Counted from the first letter of the stretch, positions 15,817 to 25,280 are shown. The stretch is DNA of 64,000 bases from Paenalicyclobacillus macrosporangiidus (GCF_900116805.1 NZ_FPBV01000003.1:1-64000); one strand, 5' to 3'. Made by a program: numbers and translations. Notes: generated from the letters alone by a model not told the origin.

Positions 15817-17295
15817 TCATCCGTCCAGCCGCGGCGCCCGGCGAGCCTGGATGACCTGTTCAAACGCGTACGCCCAGCGGACGAGGGCCGGTTCGCTGAA
15901 CGCCGGGCCGGTGAACGTCGCGCCGACCGGTTCCCCATCCTCCGTATACCCGGCCGGCACCGTGATGGACGGGTAGCCCGCTTTGGCGGCGATGCCCGCC
16001 CCGAGGTTTCCCGGAAACAGCAGCGCATCCAGCCGGTGCGCCGCCAGCACCGCGTCGATGCCCTCGTCCCGCGACCAGCGCAGGTCCCGCAGCCGGGCCG
16101 CGAGGTACGCCGGTTCGGTCAGGGTGCCGCTCGTCGCCTCCGCCTCGAGCATCCACGCCTGCCCGTACTGGAGCATCTTCTCCGCATGGCGGAGGTTGAA
16201 TTCAATCACGTCGCGCAGCGAATGCACCGGCACATGGGGCGCCAACCGGCCGAGGTACGCGTTGAGCGCCGGCTTGAACTCGTACACCAGCACCGCAAGG
16301 TCCCACTCCGCGTTCGCCGACGGGATGTCGGCGGGATCGACCACCTCCGCCCCGGCGTCCCGCAGGGCGCGGATGGCCTCCTCCATCACCGCCTGCTTGC
16401 CTGACGGCAGCTTGTCCCAATAGCCTTTTCGCGGCACGCCGATGCGCGCCCCCCGCAGTGCGCCCTTGTCGAATGCGGCGGTGAGGTCTGCCGGGAAGTC
16501 GGCCGGGATGCGCCAAGTCGCGGGATCTCCCTCGTCCCGTCCGGCGAGGGCCTGCAGCATCAGGGCCGCGTCGACGACGCAGCGTGCCATCGGGCCAGCG
16601 GTGTCCTGGCTGTGGGAAATCGGGATGATCCCGGTACGGCTGACCAGCCCCACGGTCGGCTTGATGCCGACGAGCGAATTCTGGCTCGACGGGCTGAGGA
16701 TGGATCCGGACGTCTCCGTGCCCACCGCGGCGACCGCAAGGCCAGCCGCAACCGCCGCCCCCGACCCGGAGCTCGATCCGCCGACGTCAAACCGCCCCGG
16801 CCCGTACGGGTTCTTCACCTGCCCCCCGCGCGAGCTGTAGCCGCTCGGCATCCCCCGCGTCATGAAGTTGGCCCACTCGGTCATGTTCGCCTTGCCGAGG
16901 ATGACCGCCCCTGCCGCGCGCAGCCGCTGTGCGACAAACGCGTCGCGCGCGGCGTACGAATCCTTCAACGCCAGCGACCCCGCGCTGGTGTGCATCTTGT
17001 CGCCCGTGTCGATGTTGTCCTTCACCAACACCGGGATGCCGTGCAGCGGTCCGCGCGGCCCGTGGATCCGCCGCTCGAGATCCAGCGCCTCGGCGATGTG
17101 CCAGGCGTCCGGATTGATCTCCAGCACCGCGTTGATGCCGGGTCCCGCCTTATCGTAGCGGGCGATCCGCGACAGGCACGCCGCCACCAGATCGCAGGCC
17201 GAGACCTCGCCCGCATCCATGCCCGCCTGGATCTCCGGGATGGACCGTTCCAACCAGGCCTCCGCGCCCGTAACCATCGAATGCGCCTGTGTCAA
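15817..17295 (-). CDS. Amidase-signature family hydrolase
   Basis: This is a 492-residue amidase with the Ser-cisSer-Lys triad: Lys92 in VLVKDNIDT, the cis-Ser in GGSSSGSG (about 173-178) and the nucleophile Ser198 in TETSGSIL. The Gly/Ser-rich signature region runs from about 168 to 200. The family hydrolyses linear amides; the sequence does not show the substrate. It is longer than GatA and lacks gatB/gatC neighbours, so it is unlikely to be the Glu-tRNA amidotransferase subunit. It lies 27 nt downstream of the 2-hydroxyacid dehydrogenase and is probably in the same operon. The start is ATG with a GGAGGGAATCGG site. Confidence 0.92.
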   Translation of the reverse strand: MTQAHSMVTGAEAWLERSIPEIQAGMDAGEVSACDLVAACLSRIARYDKAGPGINAVLEINPDAWHIAEALDLERRIHGPRGPLHGIPVLVKDNIDTGDKMHTSAGSLALKDSYAARDAFVAQRLRAAGAVILGKANMTEWANFMTRGMPSGYSSRGGQVKNPYGPGRFDVGGSSSGSGAAVAAGLAVAAVGTETSGSILSPSSQNSLVGIKPTVGLVSRTGIIPISHSQDTAGPMARCVVDAALMLQALAGRDEGDPATWRIPADFPADLTAAFDKGALRGARIGVPRKGYWDKLPSGKQAVMEEAIRALRDAGAEVVDPADIPSANAEWDLAVLVYEFKPALNAYLGRLAPHVPVHSLRDVIEFNLRHAEKMLQYGQAWMLEAEATSGTLTEPAYLAARLRDLRWSRDEGIDAVLAAHRLDALLFPGNLGAGIAAKAGYPSITVPAGYTEDGEPVGATFTGPAFSEPALVRWAYAFEQVIQARRAPRLDG

Positions 17296-17322
17296 CCGAT
17301 TCCCTCCTGTCCTCGTTCGCGG

Positions 17323-18315
17323 TCAGTCCTGCGCCCTCGTCCGGATGGCCTCCGGATTGACCGCGTTGGGCGGCACCTCGCCCGCCAGTGCGGTCACCAT
17401 GTTGCGCGCCGCCGTCACCGCCATGGCGATGCGGGTCGCCTTCGTGGCGCTGCCGATGTGCGGAAGGGTGACCACGTTGTCCATCTGCAGCAGCGGATTG
17501 TCGGGCGCCACCGGCTCCTGCTCGTACACGTCCAGCGCCGCCCCGGCGATGCGCCCTTCGCGCAGGGCCTCAATCAGCGCCGATTCGTCCACCACCGGGC
17601 CGCGCGCTGCGTTGATGAGGTACGCGTCCGGCTTCATCAGCGCCAGCTCGCGGGCCCCGATGAGCCGCGTCGTCTCCGGCGTCAGCGGCGTCAACAGCAC
17701 CACGAAGTCCGCCTCGCGCAAGAGGTCGTCCAGCGGCCGGTACTCCGCGCCCAGGGCTTCCTCCGCCTGCGGATTGCGTGAGCGGTTGTGGTACAGGATG
17801 CGCATGTCAAACCCGCGCGCCCGGCGCGCCACCGCCTGGCCGATGCGCCCCATGCCGACAACCCCGATGGTCGCGCCGTACACGTCCCGGCCCACCATCA
17901 GGCTCGGCCGCCAACCGTCCCACCGGCCCGACTTCACATACCGGTCGGCCTCCACCACGCGCCGCGCGATGGCCATCAGCAGGGCGAACGCCAGATCGGC
18001 GGTCGTCTCCGTCAGCACGCCCGGCGTGTTGGTGGCGACGATCCCGCGGCGCGTCAGGGCCGGGATGTCCAGGTTGTCGTAGCCGACCGCGATGTTGCTG
18101 ACCACGCGCAGCCTCGGGGCCGCGTCGAGCACCGCCTGGTTCACCTTCACGCGTGAATAGATGACCAACCCGTCGGCGTCGCGCACCCCCGCCAGCACCT
18201 CGTCGTCCGGCACCGGGTCCTCCGTGTCCCGGTAGCGGATGTCGCAGTGCTCCGCGAGGATCCGGTAGGCCTCGTCGGGGATGGCGTTCGGCACGTACAC
18301 CTTCGGCCGGCTCAT
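17323..18315 (-). CDS. D-isomer-specific 2-hydroxyacid dehydrogenase (glyoxylate/hydroxypyruvate reductase type)
   Basis: This 330-residue NAD(P)-dependent enzyme interconverts 2-oxoacids and D-2-hydroxyacids. The Rossmann motif is GVVGMGRIGQAVA. The catalytic Arg/Glu/His set is visible as Arg in INAARGPVVDE, Glu in DVYEQEPV and His in LPHIGSATKATR. The N-terminal part (VYVPNAIPDEAYRIL) and length match the glycerate dehydrogenase/glyoxylate reductase subgroup. It overlaps the upstream dehydrogenase by four bases (18312-18315), so the two dehydrogenases are translationally coupled; together they suggest hydroxyacid (tartrate, malate or glycerate) metabolism. Confidence 0.93.
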   Translation of the reverse strand: MSRPKVYVPNAIPDEAYRILAEHCDIRYRDTEDPVPDDEVLAGVRDADGLVIYSRVKVNQAVLDAAPRLRVVSNIAVGYDNLDIPALTRRGIVATNTPGVLTETTADLAFALLMAIARRVVEADRYVKSGRWDGWRPSLMVGRDVYGATIGVVGMGRIGQAVARRARGFDMRILYHNRSRNPQAEEALGAEYRPLDDLLREADFVVLLTPLTPETTRLIGARELALMKPDAYLINAARGPVVDESALIEALREGRIAGAALDVYEQEPVAPDNPLLQMDNVVTLPHIGSATKATRIAMAVTAARNMVTALAGEVPPNAVNPEAIRTRAQD

Positions 18316-19388
18316 GCGCGCTCCCTCCCCAACAGGTGATGGATGACCGCGTCGGCCACTTCCTCCGTGGTGGCCCGGCCGCCCAGATCCGGCGTGACGC
18401 GGCCGCTGACCAGCGTCGCCTCGATGGCGTCGAGCAGCTTTGCCCCCAGTTCCTGCTCGCCGATGAAGTCGAGCATCATCTTGGCGGTCCAGATCTGGCC
18501 GATGGGGTTGGCAATCCCCCGGCCCGCAATGTCGGGCGCCGACCCGTGCACCGGCTCGAACATCGACGGGTACTTCCGCTCCGGATTGATGTTGGCCGCC
18601 GGCGCCATGCCGATGCTGCCCATGATGGCCGCGCCCAGGTCGGTGAGGATGTCGCCGAACAGGTTGGACGCCACCACCACGTCCAATTCGTGCGGCTGCA
18701 ACACGAAGTAGGCCGCCAGGGCGTCGACGTGCATGACGCGGGTCGACACGTCCGGGTATTCCTTCGCAATCTCCCGGTGCACCTGGTCCCAGAACGGCAT
18801 GGTGTGGATGATCCCGTTGGACTTGGTCGCCGCCATCAGGCGTTTGCGGGGCGATTTGGCCGCGAGATCGAACGCGTAACGAAGCACGCGCTCCACCGCC
18901 ATGCGGGAGAAGTAACTCACCTGGACCGCGGTCTCATACGGCGTGCCCTCATGAATGCGCCCGCCCATACTCGAGTACTCGCCCTCGCTGTTCTCGCGCA
19001 CCACGACGAAGTCAATTTCGCCCGCCTTCTCGGATTTCAGCGGCGACGGCACGCCGCGCAGGGTCTTCACCGGGCGCAGGTTGATGTACTGCTGGAACCC
19101 GCGCCGGATGGGGATGAGCATCCCCCACAGGGAAACGTGGTCCGGCACGCTCGGGTAGCCGCAGGCGCCGAGGAAGATGAGTTCAAAGTCGGAGAGGATC
19201 TGAAGCGCGTCCTTCGGCATCATCTCGCCATGCTCGAGATAGTATTCACAGCTCCACGGAAACATCTGATAGTCAAACTGGAGCCCGCCGTGCAATTCGG
19301 CCGCCGCGTTCAACACGCGCACCGCCGCCGGCACGACCTCCTTGCCAATCCCGTCTCCCGGAATCAGCGCCACACGATACCGGTTCAT
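18312..19388 (-). CDS. Tartrate/D-malate-type decarboxylating dehydrogenase (isocitrate/isopropylmalate dehydrogenase family)
   Basis: This is a 358-residue beta-decarboxylating dehydrogenase. Visible family blocks are LIPGDGIGKEVVP, a substrate loop LRPVKTLRGVPSP, ENSEGEYSSMGG, the catalytic Tyr/Lys region, and the Asp pair in ASNLFGDILTDLGA followed by EPVHGSAPDIAGRGIANP. The ENSEGEYSSMGGR signature and length fit the tartrate dehydrogenase/D-malate dehydrogenase group rather than LeuB or Icd. The start is MNRYRVALIPGDG at 19386-19388 with AAAGGTGTGA; longer in-frame extensions are not conserved-looking. It leads the operon TDH-type/2-hydroxyacid dehydrogenase/amidase. Confidence 0.9.
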   Translation of the reverse strand: MNRYRVALIPGDGIGKEVVPAAVRVLNAAAELHGGLQFDYQMFPWSCEYYLEHGEMMPKDALQILSDFELIFLGACGYPSVPDHVSLWGMLIPIRRGFQQYINLRPVKTLRGVPSPLKSEKAGEIDFVVVRENSEGEYSSMGGRIHEGTPYETAVQVSYFSRMAVERVLRYAFDLAAKSPRKRLMAATKSNGIIHTMPFWDQVHREIAKEYPDVSTRVMHVDALAAYFVLQPHELDVVVASNLFGDILTDLGAAIMGSIGMAPAANINPERKYPSMFEPVHGSAPDIAGRGIANPIGQIWTAKMMLDFIGEQELGAKLLDAIEATLVSGRVTPDLGGRATTEEVADAVIHHLLGRERA

Positions 19389-19557
19389 CTGAGTCACACC
19401 TTTCGCCCAATACTGACGTGACGCATCCAGGATACCATGTCCCCTCCTCGCCGGCGTACCGGTCCCTCGGGATTCCATCCCGCACCTTGCCACCATCCTG
19501 CCCTCTGCACCGTCCTATGGAACAGACAGACCAACAGGCACAAGGAGGCCGACGCGC

Positions 19558-21045
19558 ATGCATCGCAACCGCATGGCACCTGCACACGTCACCGCCGCCG
19601 CACTTGTCCTCATCACCCTGGGAGGGTGCGGCGTCCCCGCCTCACAGCGCCCTGCGGACCCTGCGGCGGGTCCCGCCCAAGCGTCCGCGCGCACATCCGA
19701 TTCCGGCGCCGTCACCGGCGCAGCATCCCGCGGCCAGGGTGTGCCCTCCTCCCAGCCGCAGCCGTCCCTGCCCATGACGTTCTCCGCGGACGCCTGGCGC
19801 GGCATGGGAGAAGCCGCCATCCTGGTCGCCCCCGCGTCGTCCCAAAACGCCCCCGGCGGATGGCTCTTTCTCCTGCCGTCCATCCCCGCGGACGCGGGCG
19901 CGAACGTCCTCGCCGGCGCCCATCCCGTCTACCTGGGCGATCACGTCCTGACCGCGCGCATCTCCCCCGACGGGCGGTGGGTCGCTGTCATCCGCCAAGA
20001 GCCCTCGAACGGCACCGCAGACCCTGCCCCCGCGTGCAGCCTGTGGTTGGTGGCGGCCGACGGGCGGAGCAGCCAGCGAATCGCGGACGGAGATCCCATC
20101 ACCGGCGATTGGCAGCCCGATGGCACCTTCGTGTACACCGACGGCACCGCGGCCGTCTACGCGGTCAGTCCCGCCGGTCCGCCGCACCAACTCCCCGTCT
20201 CCACCGCGCCCGGCGCTACCCTCCAACAGGTGGTGCCGAATCCCCGCGACGGCCGGCTCGCGCTGCTCGAAACCGTCCCCGATCCCGACGGCCAAGCCAT
20301 CGACCGGCACGACGAGCTGTTGCTGTGGGACCCGAACGGCGCCCGCACCACCGTCCTGCAGACCGCGGGCAAGGGCGACGGCTTCTTGCTCGGTCCCTGG
20401 ACGGCGGATGGGCAGGCGCTCTTCTACTGGCCCGATCCGCTCCACTCCGCGTCGCTCGCCGCCGACGGCCTGAGCCTCCACCGCGTGGACACCGCCGGCC
20501 ATGACCAGGTGGTCACCGACGCCCTACCCGGTTCGGGTGCCATCGCGCCGACCGCGGGATCGCAGGCGGCCATCCAGACCGGCGCCGGGCGGACGCTGTG
20601 GAATGCGCCGAAACAGGTCCAATGGTGGGACGGCCAGCGGCTGACGCCGGTCTCCCCGAACCCCGGGCACACCCAACTGTGGCCAACGGTCAGCCGAGAC
20701 GGGAAGACGGTCGCCTTCGTGGAGGGACCCGCCACCGCCCCGGCGTCCCAGAACCCGTCCGCCGACGGCGTCTCCCTGGCCTGGTGGGCCAAGACGTCGC
20801 TGGTGGCGGTCGATCTCGAGCGCCACCAGCGGCACGTGCTGGTAGCCGCGGGCGGCGATCCCGTGCAGGCCCGCTTCACCCCGGACGGGCGCGTCCTATA
20901 CGCCGACCGCACGGGCCTCGCCTGGGTCGCGCCGTCCGGTCAGGCACCGCCCCGCCGGGTGCTGACCGTCACGCAGACAGGCGCGCCCATGCCTGCCCAG
21001 TGGGGGGTCGTGGCGCCCATCGGGATCGCCGACCTCCACCGGTGA
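19558..21045 (+). CDS. Beta-propeller lipoprotein
   Basis: This 495-residue lipoprotein has a signal peptide with lipobox LGGC (Cys24) followed by a Pro/Ala/Ser-rich linker to about residue 70. The rest consists of repeated TolB/WD40-like blades: ISPDGRWVAVIRQ, WQPDGTFVYTDG, PNPRDGRLALLE, WTADGQALFYW, VSRDGKTVAFVEG and FTPDGRVLYADR. The DG turns repeat at blade intervals, so one extracellular propeller is likely. The start ATG follows AAGGAGG. It stands alone between two minus-strand units. Ligand or partner is unknown. Confidence 0.85.
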   Translation: MHRNRMAPAHVTAAALVLITLGGCGVPASQRPADPAAGPAQASARTSDSGAVTGAASRGQGVPSSQPQPSLPMTFSADAWRGMGEAAILVAPASSQNAPGGWLFLLPSIPADAGANVLAGAHPVYLGDHVLTARISPDGRWVAVIRQEPSNGTADPAPACSLWLVAADGRSSQRIADGDPITGDWQPDGTFVYTDGTAAVYAVSPAGPPHQLPVSTAPGATLQQVVPNPRDGRLALLETVPDPDGQAIDRHDELLLWDPNGARTTVLQTAGKGDGFLLGPWTADGQALFYWPDPLHSASLAADGLSLHRVDTAGHDQVVTDALPGSGAIAPTAGSQAAIQTGAGRTLWNAPKQVQWWDGQRLTPVSPNPGHTQLWPTVSRDGKTVAFVEGPATAPASQNPSADGVSLAWWAKTSLVAVDLERHQRHVLVAAGGDPVQARFTPDGRVLYADRTGLAWVAPSGQAPPRRVLTVTQTGAPMPAQWGVVAPIGIADLHR

Positions 21046-21103
21046 GCCCGGAGGTGCCCAGGCTCGTCCGCCAACGGCGCGGGTTTTCGGCCGCGCCCGC
21101 CGT

Positions 21104-22378
21104 TCATTCGAAGATGAGATCGCCCGCTTCCGTGAAGCGCATCGGCTCCGCCGGGCCGAGCACCTCCATCCGCTCGTGCGCCGCCACTTCCGGCAGCAGC
21201 GATTCCGACACCCAGATCTGCTCCAGGTTCAGGGTGTTGCGGATCCGCACCACCCGCGCCTGCGCCAGATCCGGGCAGTTGCACGTCTTGATGGCCGCCT
21301 GGATGGCGAGCCGGTCCGTCGGCAGCACCATCGGCAGCTTGATGCTCGTCATGGTGGTCGACGTCAGCGAGTTGGCGTACCCTTTCACGCGGTCAATCCT
21401 CGCCTCAAGCGCCGCCGTCGTGACATCCGCCAACCCGACCCCGGCCGCGTTGCCGTCCGTCTTCTCCGTCAGGCGCAGCACGCACACCTTGCCGATGCGG
21501 ATGTCCGGCTGCACCAGTTGGTTCGGGTAGCGTCCGGTGACGTTCGGATCCATGCCGACGCCGCTGATGTCCTTGCCGATCTCGTCGACCACCAGGACGT
21601 CCGGATCACGGACGAGGATCTTCGGCATCAGGCGCCGCGCCTCGTTCAACAGCGCGGGCTCCACCTCGTGCAGCCGTTCGGCGGGCACCGCCACCACGCG
21701 CGCCGTCTGGTCGTACGCGTTCTCCAGCACGCCCACGCCAAACCACACGGGCAGCCGCTCGATGAGGGCCGCCGACAGGTCGAGCAGGTGGCGGGCCATG
21801 TGATCGAACCCGCGCGCGTGCGCCGTCTCCGCCCCCTTCTGCTTGCCGAGGCCAATCACCAGCATCTTGATGAGCCCCGACTCCACCGTGCCGCGGAACG
21901 ACGTATGCGGCTTGATCCGGTTGATCACGATGATCCCGTCCGCCTTTGCGGCGTACGCGTCCACGTACAGCGGCAGGCCCCCTGCCGACACGCCGGCCTG
22001 CACCACCTCCATGGTCGCCCGTACCGGTGCACCGACCGTCTCCTCCGTCACGCCCAGGTGCTCGAGCATCGCGCGCTGGCCATCCGCCGTCGCGCCGCCG
22101 TGGCTGCCCATCGCCGGGACGATGAACGGATCCGCCCCGCGCTGCTTCACCCGCTCCACCACTGCCCGCACCAGCACGGGCAGGTTGGCGATCCCGCGCG
22201 ATCCCACGCCGATGGCCACTTTCGCCCCGGTGCGGATGCGCGCGTCCACCCCCGCCTCGGCGATGGCCCGGTGCACCGCACCCGCTACGTCGTCCACGCG
22301 CTCCGCGGCGAACTTCTGCCGCACCGGCGCCATTTTCGGCAGCGGGATGTCGCGCAACAGGTCCTCGAGAACGCCCAT
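21104..22378 (-). CDS. LarA-family nickel-pincer cofactor-dependent racemase/epimerase
   Basis: This 424-residue DUF2088/LarA-fold protein resembles lactate racemase, which uses a nickel-pincer nucleotide bound to a lysine. Conserved catalytic features are His93 in AMGSHGG, His158 in RIKPHTSFRG, Lys171 in ESGLIKML (the likely cofactor lysine) and His187/193 in the HARGFDHM stretch. The LarA family includes malate, phenyllactate and 2-hydroxyglutarate racemases and gluconate 2-epimerases, so lactate is only one possibility. It lies in a unit with an aldonate-type dehydratase and an FAH enzyme, which favours a sugar acid. Cofactor genes larE, larB and larC are at 34825-37783. The start ATG is eight bases after GAGG; a GTG three codons upstream overlaps that site. 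Confidence 0.85.
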   Translation of the reverse strand: MGVLEDLLRDIPLPKMAPVRQKFAAERVDDVAGAVHRAIAEAGVDARIRTGAKVAIGVGSRGIANLPVLVRAVVERVKQRGADPFIVPAMGSHGGATADGQRAMLEHLGVTEETVGAPVRATMEVVQAGVSAGGLPLYVDAYAAKADGIIVINRIKPHTSFRGTVESGLIKMLVIGLGKQKGAETAHARGFDHMARHLLDLSAALIERLPVWFGVGVLENAYDQTARVVAVPAERLHEVEPALLNEARRLMPKILVRDPDVLVVDEIGKDISGVGMDPNVTGRYPNQLVQPDIRIGKVCVLRLTEKTDGNAAGVGLADVTTAALEARIDRVKGYANSLTSTTMTSIKLPMVLPTDRLAIQAAIKTCNCPDLAQARVVRIRNTLNLEQIWVSESLLPEVAAHERMEVLGPAEPMRFTEAGDLIFE

Positions 22379-22456
22379 GCCATCCACCTCTCTTTCCCCC
22401 GCCGGTCTCGTGCGTCCGCTTGGCGCCTGGGGGCCGGCGGGCGCTGTTCGTTTTGC

Positions 22457-23323
22457 CTACCCGCGGACCGGATTGACCAGGGACAAGAACCCGTCGATGC
22501 GGCACTCCGCCACATCGCCCGGCCGGATCACCGCCGCGCCCGGCGTCCCCGTGGAAATGATGTCCCCCGGCAACAGCGTCATCACCTGAGCGTGGAACGA
22601 GACCAAAAACCACGGCCGGAAGGTCATGTTCGCCACCACGTTCTCCCGGTGCAGGCGTCCGTTGACGTACGTCCCCACCTTCAACCGATCCACGTCGGCC
22701 ACCTCGTCCACCGTGACGAACTCCGGCCCGAAGCTGAAGAACGTGTCGAAGTTCTTCGCCCGGGTCAAAAACCGCGGATTCTTCTGCAGGATGTCCTCGG
22801 CCGTCATGTCGAGCACGGTCGTGAACCCGGCCACCACCGACGGCGCCTCCTCCAGCGGCACGTCCTTGCAGCGTTTCCCGATGATCACCGCCAACTCCGC
22901 CTCCGCGGTCACCCGCTCCGACTGGGGCGGCAGCACGATGTCGTCGCCCGGCCCGATGAGCGTCGTGTCCGCCTTCATGAAGCTGGCCGGTTCCTCGGTC
23001 GGGTGGACGGCCTGCAGGTCCCCGGCGTGCTCCCGGTAATTGAGCCCGATGCCCCAAATCTTGCGCGGACGCCGGTACAGCGGCCCGAACCGGCACGCCG
23101 CGAGCGGGATGCTGCCTTTCGCGGCCGCCTCCCCCTGCTCCGCCTGGACCGCGTGCACCACGTCCGCCATTTCCGCCAGCCGTCCGGACTCCAACAGCAC
23201 CCCGAGGTCGGCCGGGAAATCGCTGCCCGCCAGCCGGTTCAGCTCAGGCACCGGCAGCACCGCGTCCCCAAGGCGCACCGCCAACGTCTCCTCTCCCGCG
23301 TTCCGGATGGTCACCAATCTCAT
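22457..23323 (-). CDS. Fumarylacetoacetate hydrolase (FAH) family enzyme
   Basis: This 288-residue protein carries the FAH-domain fold over about residues 70-285. Metal ligands are suggested by EAELAVIIGKRCKD (two acidic residues), KADTTLIGPGDDIVLPPQSER and the IGLNYREHAGD loop. Family members act as 2-keto-3-deoxy acid dehydratases, 2,4-diketo acid hydrolases or hydratases. Placed between an IlvD/Edd dehydratase and a LarA-like protein, a 2-keto-3-deoxyaldonate substrate is the best inference, by analogy with ketodeoxypentonate dehydratases of Weimberg-type pathways. The ATG follows a GGGAGAGCGATC site. Confidence 0.85.
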   Translation of the reverse strand: MRLVTIRNAGEETLAVRLGDAVLPVPELNRLAGSDFPADLGVLLESGRLAEMADVVHAVQAEQGEAAAKGSIPLAACRFGPLYRRPRKIWGIGLNYREHAGDLQAVHPTEEPASFMKADTTLIGPGDDIVLPPQSERVTAEAELAVIIGKRCKDVPLEEAPSVVAGFTTVLDMTAEDILQKNPRFLTRAKNFDTFFSFGPEFVTVDEVADVDRLKVGTYVNGRLHRENVVANMTFRPWFLVSFHAQVMTLLPGDIISTGTPGAAVIRPGDVAECRIDGFLSLVNPVRG

Positions 23324-23392
23324 GATGATCGCTCTCCCTCCCGGCGGCCGCCCGCGGCCGCTCTTGTCCCTGGTTCGCCTGAGACCTCCGCC

Positions 23393-25114
23393 TCACCGGC
23401 GGGGCACGGCGCGCAGAAAGTCGAAGTCACACCCCAAGTCCGCCTGCAGCACGTGCTCCTGGTACAGGCGCGTCCAGCCCCTCGTCGCCCGGTTCTGCGG
23501 CGGCTGCCAGGCCGCTCGCCTCGCCGCCAGCTCGTCCTCCGGCACCAGCAGGTCCAAGCGCCGGTTCTCCACGTCCAACTCAATCCAGTCGCCGTCGCGC
23601 ACCAACGCCAACGGGCCGCCCACCGCCGCCTCCGGCGCCGCGTGCAGCACCACCGTGCCAAACGCCGTGCCGCTCATCCGGCAATCGGAGATGCGGACCA
23701 TGTCGTTCACGCCCTGGGCGAGGATCTTCTTTGGAATCGGGATCATCCCCGCCTCCGGCATCCCCGGTGCCCCGACCGGTCCAGCGTTGCGCAGCACCAG
23801 GACGCTGTCGGGGGTCACCGGCAGGTCCGGGTCGTCGATGCGCGCCTCGAGATCGGCCACCGAATCGAACACCACCGCCGGCCCCCGGTGCTTGAGCAGG
23901 TGCTTTGACGCCGCCTTCGGCTTTATCACCGCCCCGCGCGGGGCCAGGTTTCCGGTCAGCACCGCGATGCCCCCGGTCTCGGCGAACGGCCGCTCACGCG
24001 CGGCGATGACCTCGTAGTACTTCTCGTGCCGCGGCCGCCGGTAAGCCGCCAGGTTCTCGCCGACGGTCCGGCCGGTCACGGTCCGGCACGACAGATGCAG
24101 GAGATCGCGCAACTCCGACATGACCGCCGGCACCCCGCCCGCCTTGTGGAAGTCCTCCATCTGGAACCGCCCGGCCGGCCGCAGGTTCGCCAAGAACGGC
24201 GTCGTGCGGCCAATCTCGTCGAACAGCGACAGCGGAAGCTCGATGCCGAGCCGCCCCGCGATGGCGACCAGGTGGATGACCGCGTTGGTGGATCCGCCGA
24301 TGGCCTGCAGCACGCGGATGGCGTTGACGAATGCCTCGTACGTCAGGATCTGCGACGGCCGGATGCCTGCGCGCACCAGCCGGACAATCTGCCGTCCCGT
24401 CTCCTCCGCCAGGCGCAGCCGCCGGTTGTCCGGCGCCGGAATGGCCGCGGCGCCAGGGAGCATCATGCCCATCGCCTCCGCGCACGCCGCCATGGTGCTG
24501 GCGCTGCCCATCACCATGCAGTGGCCGGCACTCGGCGCGAGCGCCTGGTTGATCTCCTCCAGTTCCTCGTCCGACACCCGCCCCGCGCGGTACTCCTGCC
24601 AGAAGAACCGGCAATCGGTGCACGCCCCGAGCGTCCGCCCCTCATACTCGCCGTTCAACATCGGACCGCCGGTCAGGAGAATGGCCGGCACGTCCGCGCT
24701 GGCCGCGCCCATGAGCTGCGCCGGCGTGGTCTTGTCGCAACCGGACAACAGCACCACCCCGTCGATGGGCTGGGCGCGGATCATCTCCTCGGTGTCCATC
24801 GCCGCCAGGTTGCGGTAGAGCATCGCGGTGGGGCTGGTGAACACCTCGCCCAGGGAGATGGTTGGAAACTCAAGCGGGATCCCGCCTTCCATCAGGACCC
24901 CGCGCTTGACCGCCTCCACCATGGGCCCGAAGTGAGTGTGGCAGCGGTTGATCTCGCTGTACGTATTGCAAATGCCGATGACGGGCTTTTCGAAATCCGC
25001 GTCGTCGAAACCGAGATGGCGTGAGAATGCCCGTCGCAAGAAGGCGCTGAAGCCGGGGTCGCCGTAGGATGTGCTCGCCTTCGCCGCCTTTTCCGGTGTA
25101 TGCGCTTCCTCCAC
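23393..25114 (-). CDS. IlvD/Edd-family sugar-acid dehydratase (aldonate type)
   Basis: This 573-residue Fe-S dehydratase of the dihydroxyacid/phosphogluconate dehydratase family has three cluster Cys motifs: GICNTYSEIN, LSGCDKTTPA and GACTDCRFFW. The C-terminal half shows GAVIKPKAASK, SVLVLRNAGPVGAPGMPE and SDCRMSGTAFGTVVLH, close to the substrate/Mg region. Length and the GCDKTTPA motif suggest a pentonate/aldonate dehydratase (arabinonate, xylonate or similar) rather than IlvD. The start GTG at 25112-25114 follows AGGAGGAGG; in-frame upstream codons extend into the promoter region. First gene of the minus-strand sugar-acid unit. Confidence 0.9.
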   Translation of the reverse strand: MEEAHTPEKAAKASTSYGDPGFSAFLRRAFSRHLGFDDADFEKPVIGICNTYSEINRCHTHFGPMVEAVKRGVLMEGGIPLEFPTISLGEVFTSPTAMLYRNLAAMDTEEMIRAQPIDGVVLLSGCDKTTPAQLMGAASADVPAILLTGGPMLNGEYEGRTLGACTDCRFFWQEYRAGRVSDEELEEINQALAPSAGHCMVMGSASTMAACAEAMGMMLPGAAAIPAPDNRRLRLAEETGRQIVRLVRAGIRPSQILTYEAFVNAIRVLQAIGGSTNAVIHLVAIAGRLGIELPLSLFDEIGRTTPFLANLRPAGRFQMEDFHKAGGVPAVMSELRDLLHLSCRTVTGRTVGENLAAYRRPRHEKYYEVIAARERPFAETGGIAVLTGNLAPRGAVIKPKAASKHLLKHRGPAVVFDSVADLEARIDDPDLPVTPDSVLVLRNAGPVGAPGMPEAGMIPIPKKILAQGVNDMVRISDCRMSGTAFGTVVLHAAPEAAVGGPLALVRDGDWIELDVENRRLDLLVPEDELAARRAAWQPPQNRATRGWTRLYQEHVLQADLGCDFDFLRAVPRR

Positions 25115-25250
25115 CCGCGTGTCCTCCTCCTGTCCTATCGTCGCTTCTAAAAATAGCAAATTGCGTGCCACTTGTGCAGATGAAAATGGGCACTTTGCAA
25201 CACGCCGGCCCGGGGAAAACCGTTCCGTGCATACGCGTCATGCCCGCGGC

Positions 25251-25280
25251 TTTACTTTTTCCGTTATTCCCTGTCATGAT
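25251..25280 (+). promoter_or_regulatory. Possible promoter of the D-cysteine desulfhydrase gene
   Basis: TTTACT, 18 nt, then CATGAT, with the -10 about 45 nt upstream of the start. The -10 is a weak match. Confidence 0.35.

Noticed and set aside
15817-17295. Glu-tRNA(Gln) amidotransferase subunit A
   Set aside because: The amidase triad is shared, but no gatB/gatC is nearby and the neighbours are hydroxyacid dehydrogenases.
21176-23908. A 910-codon + strand frame
   Set aside because: It is antisense to the LarA-like, FAH and dehydratase genes, with His/Arg-rich composition typical of the complement of GC-rich coding DNA.
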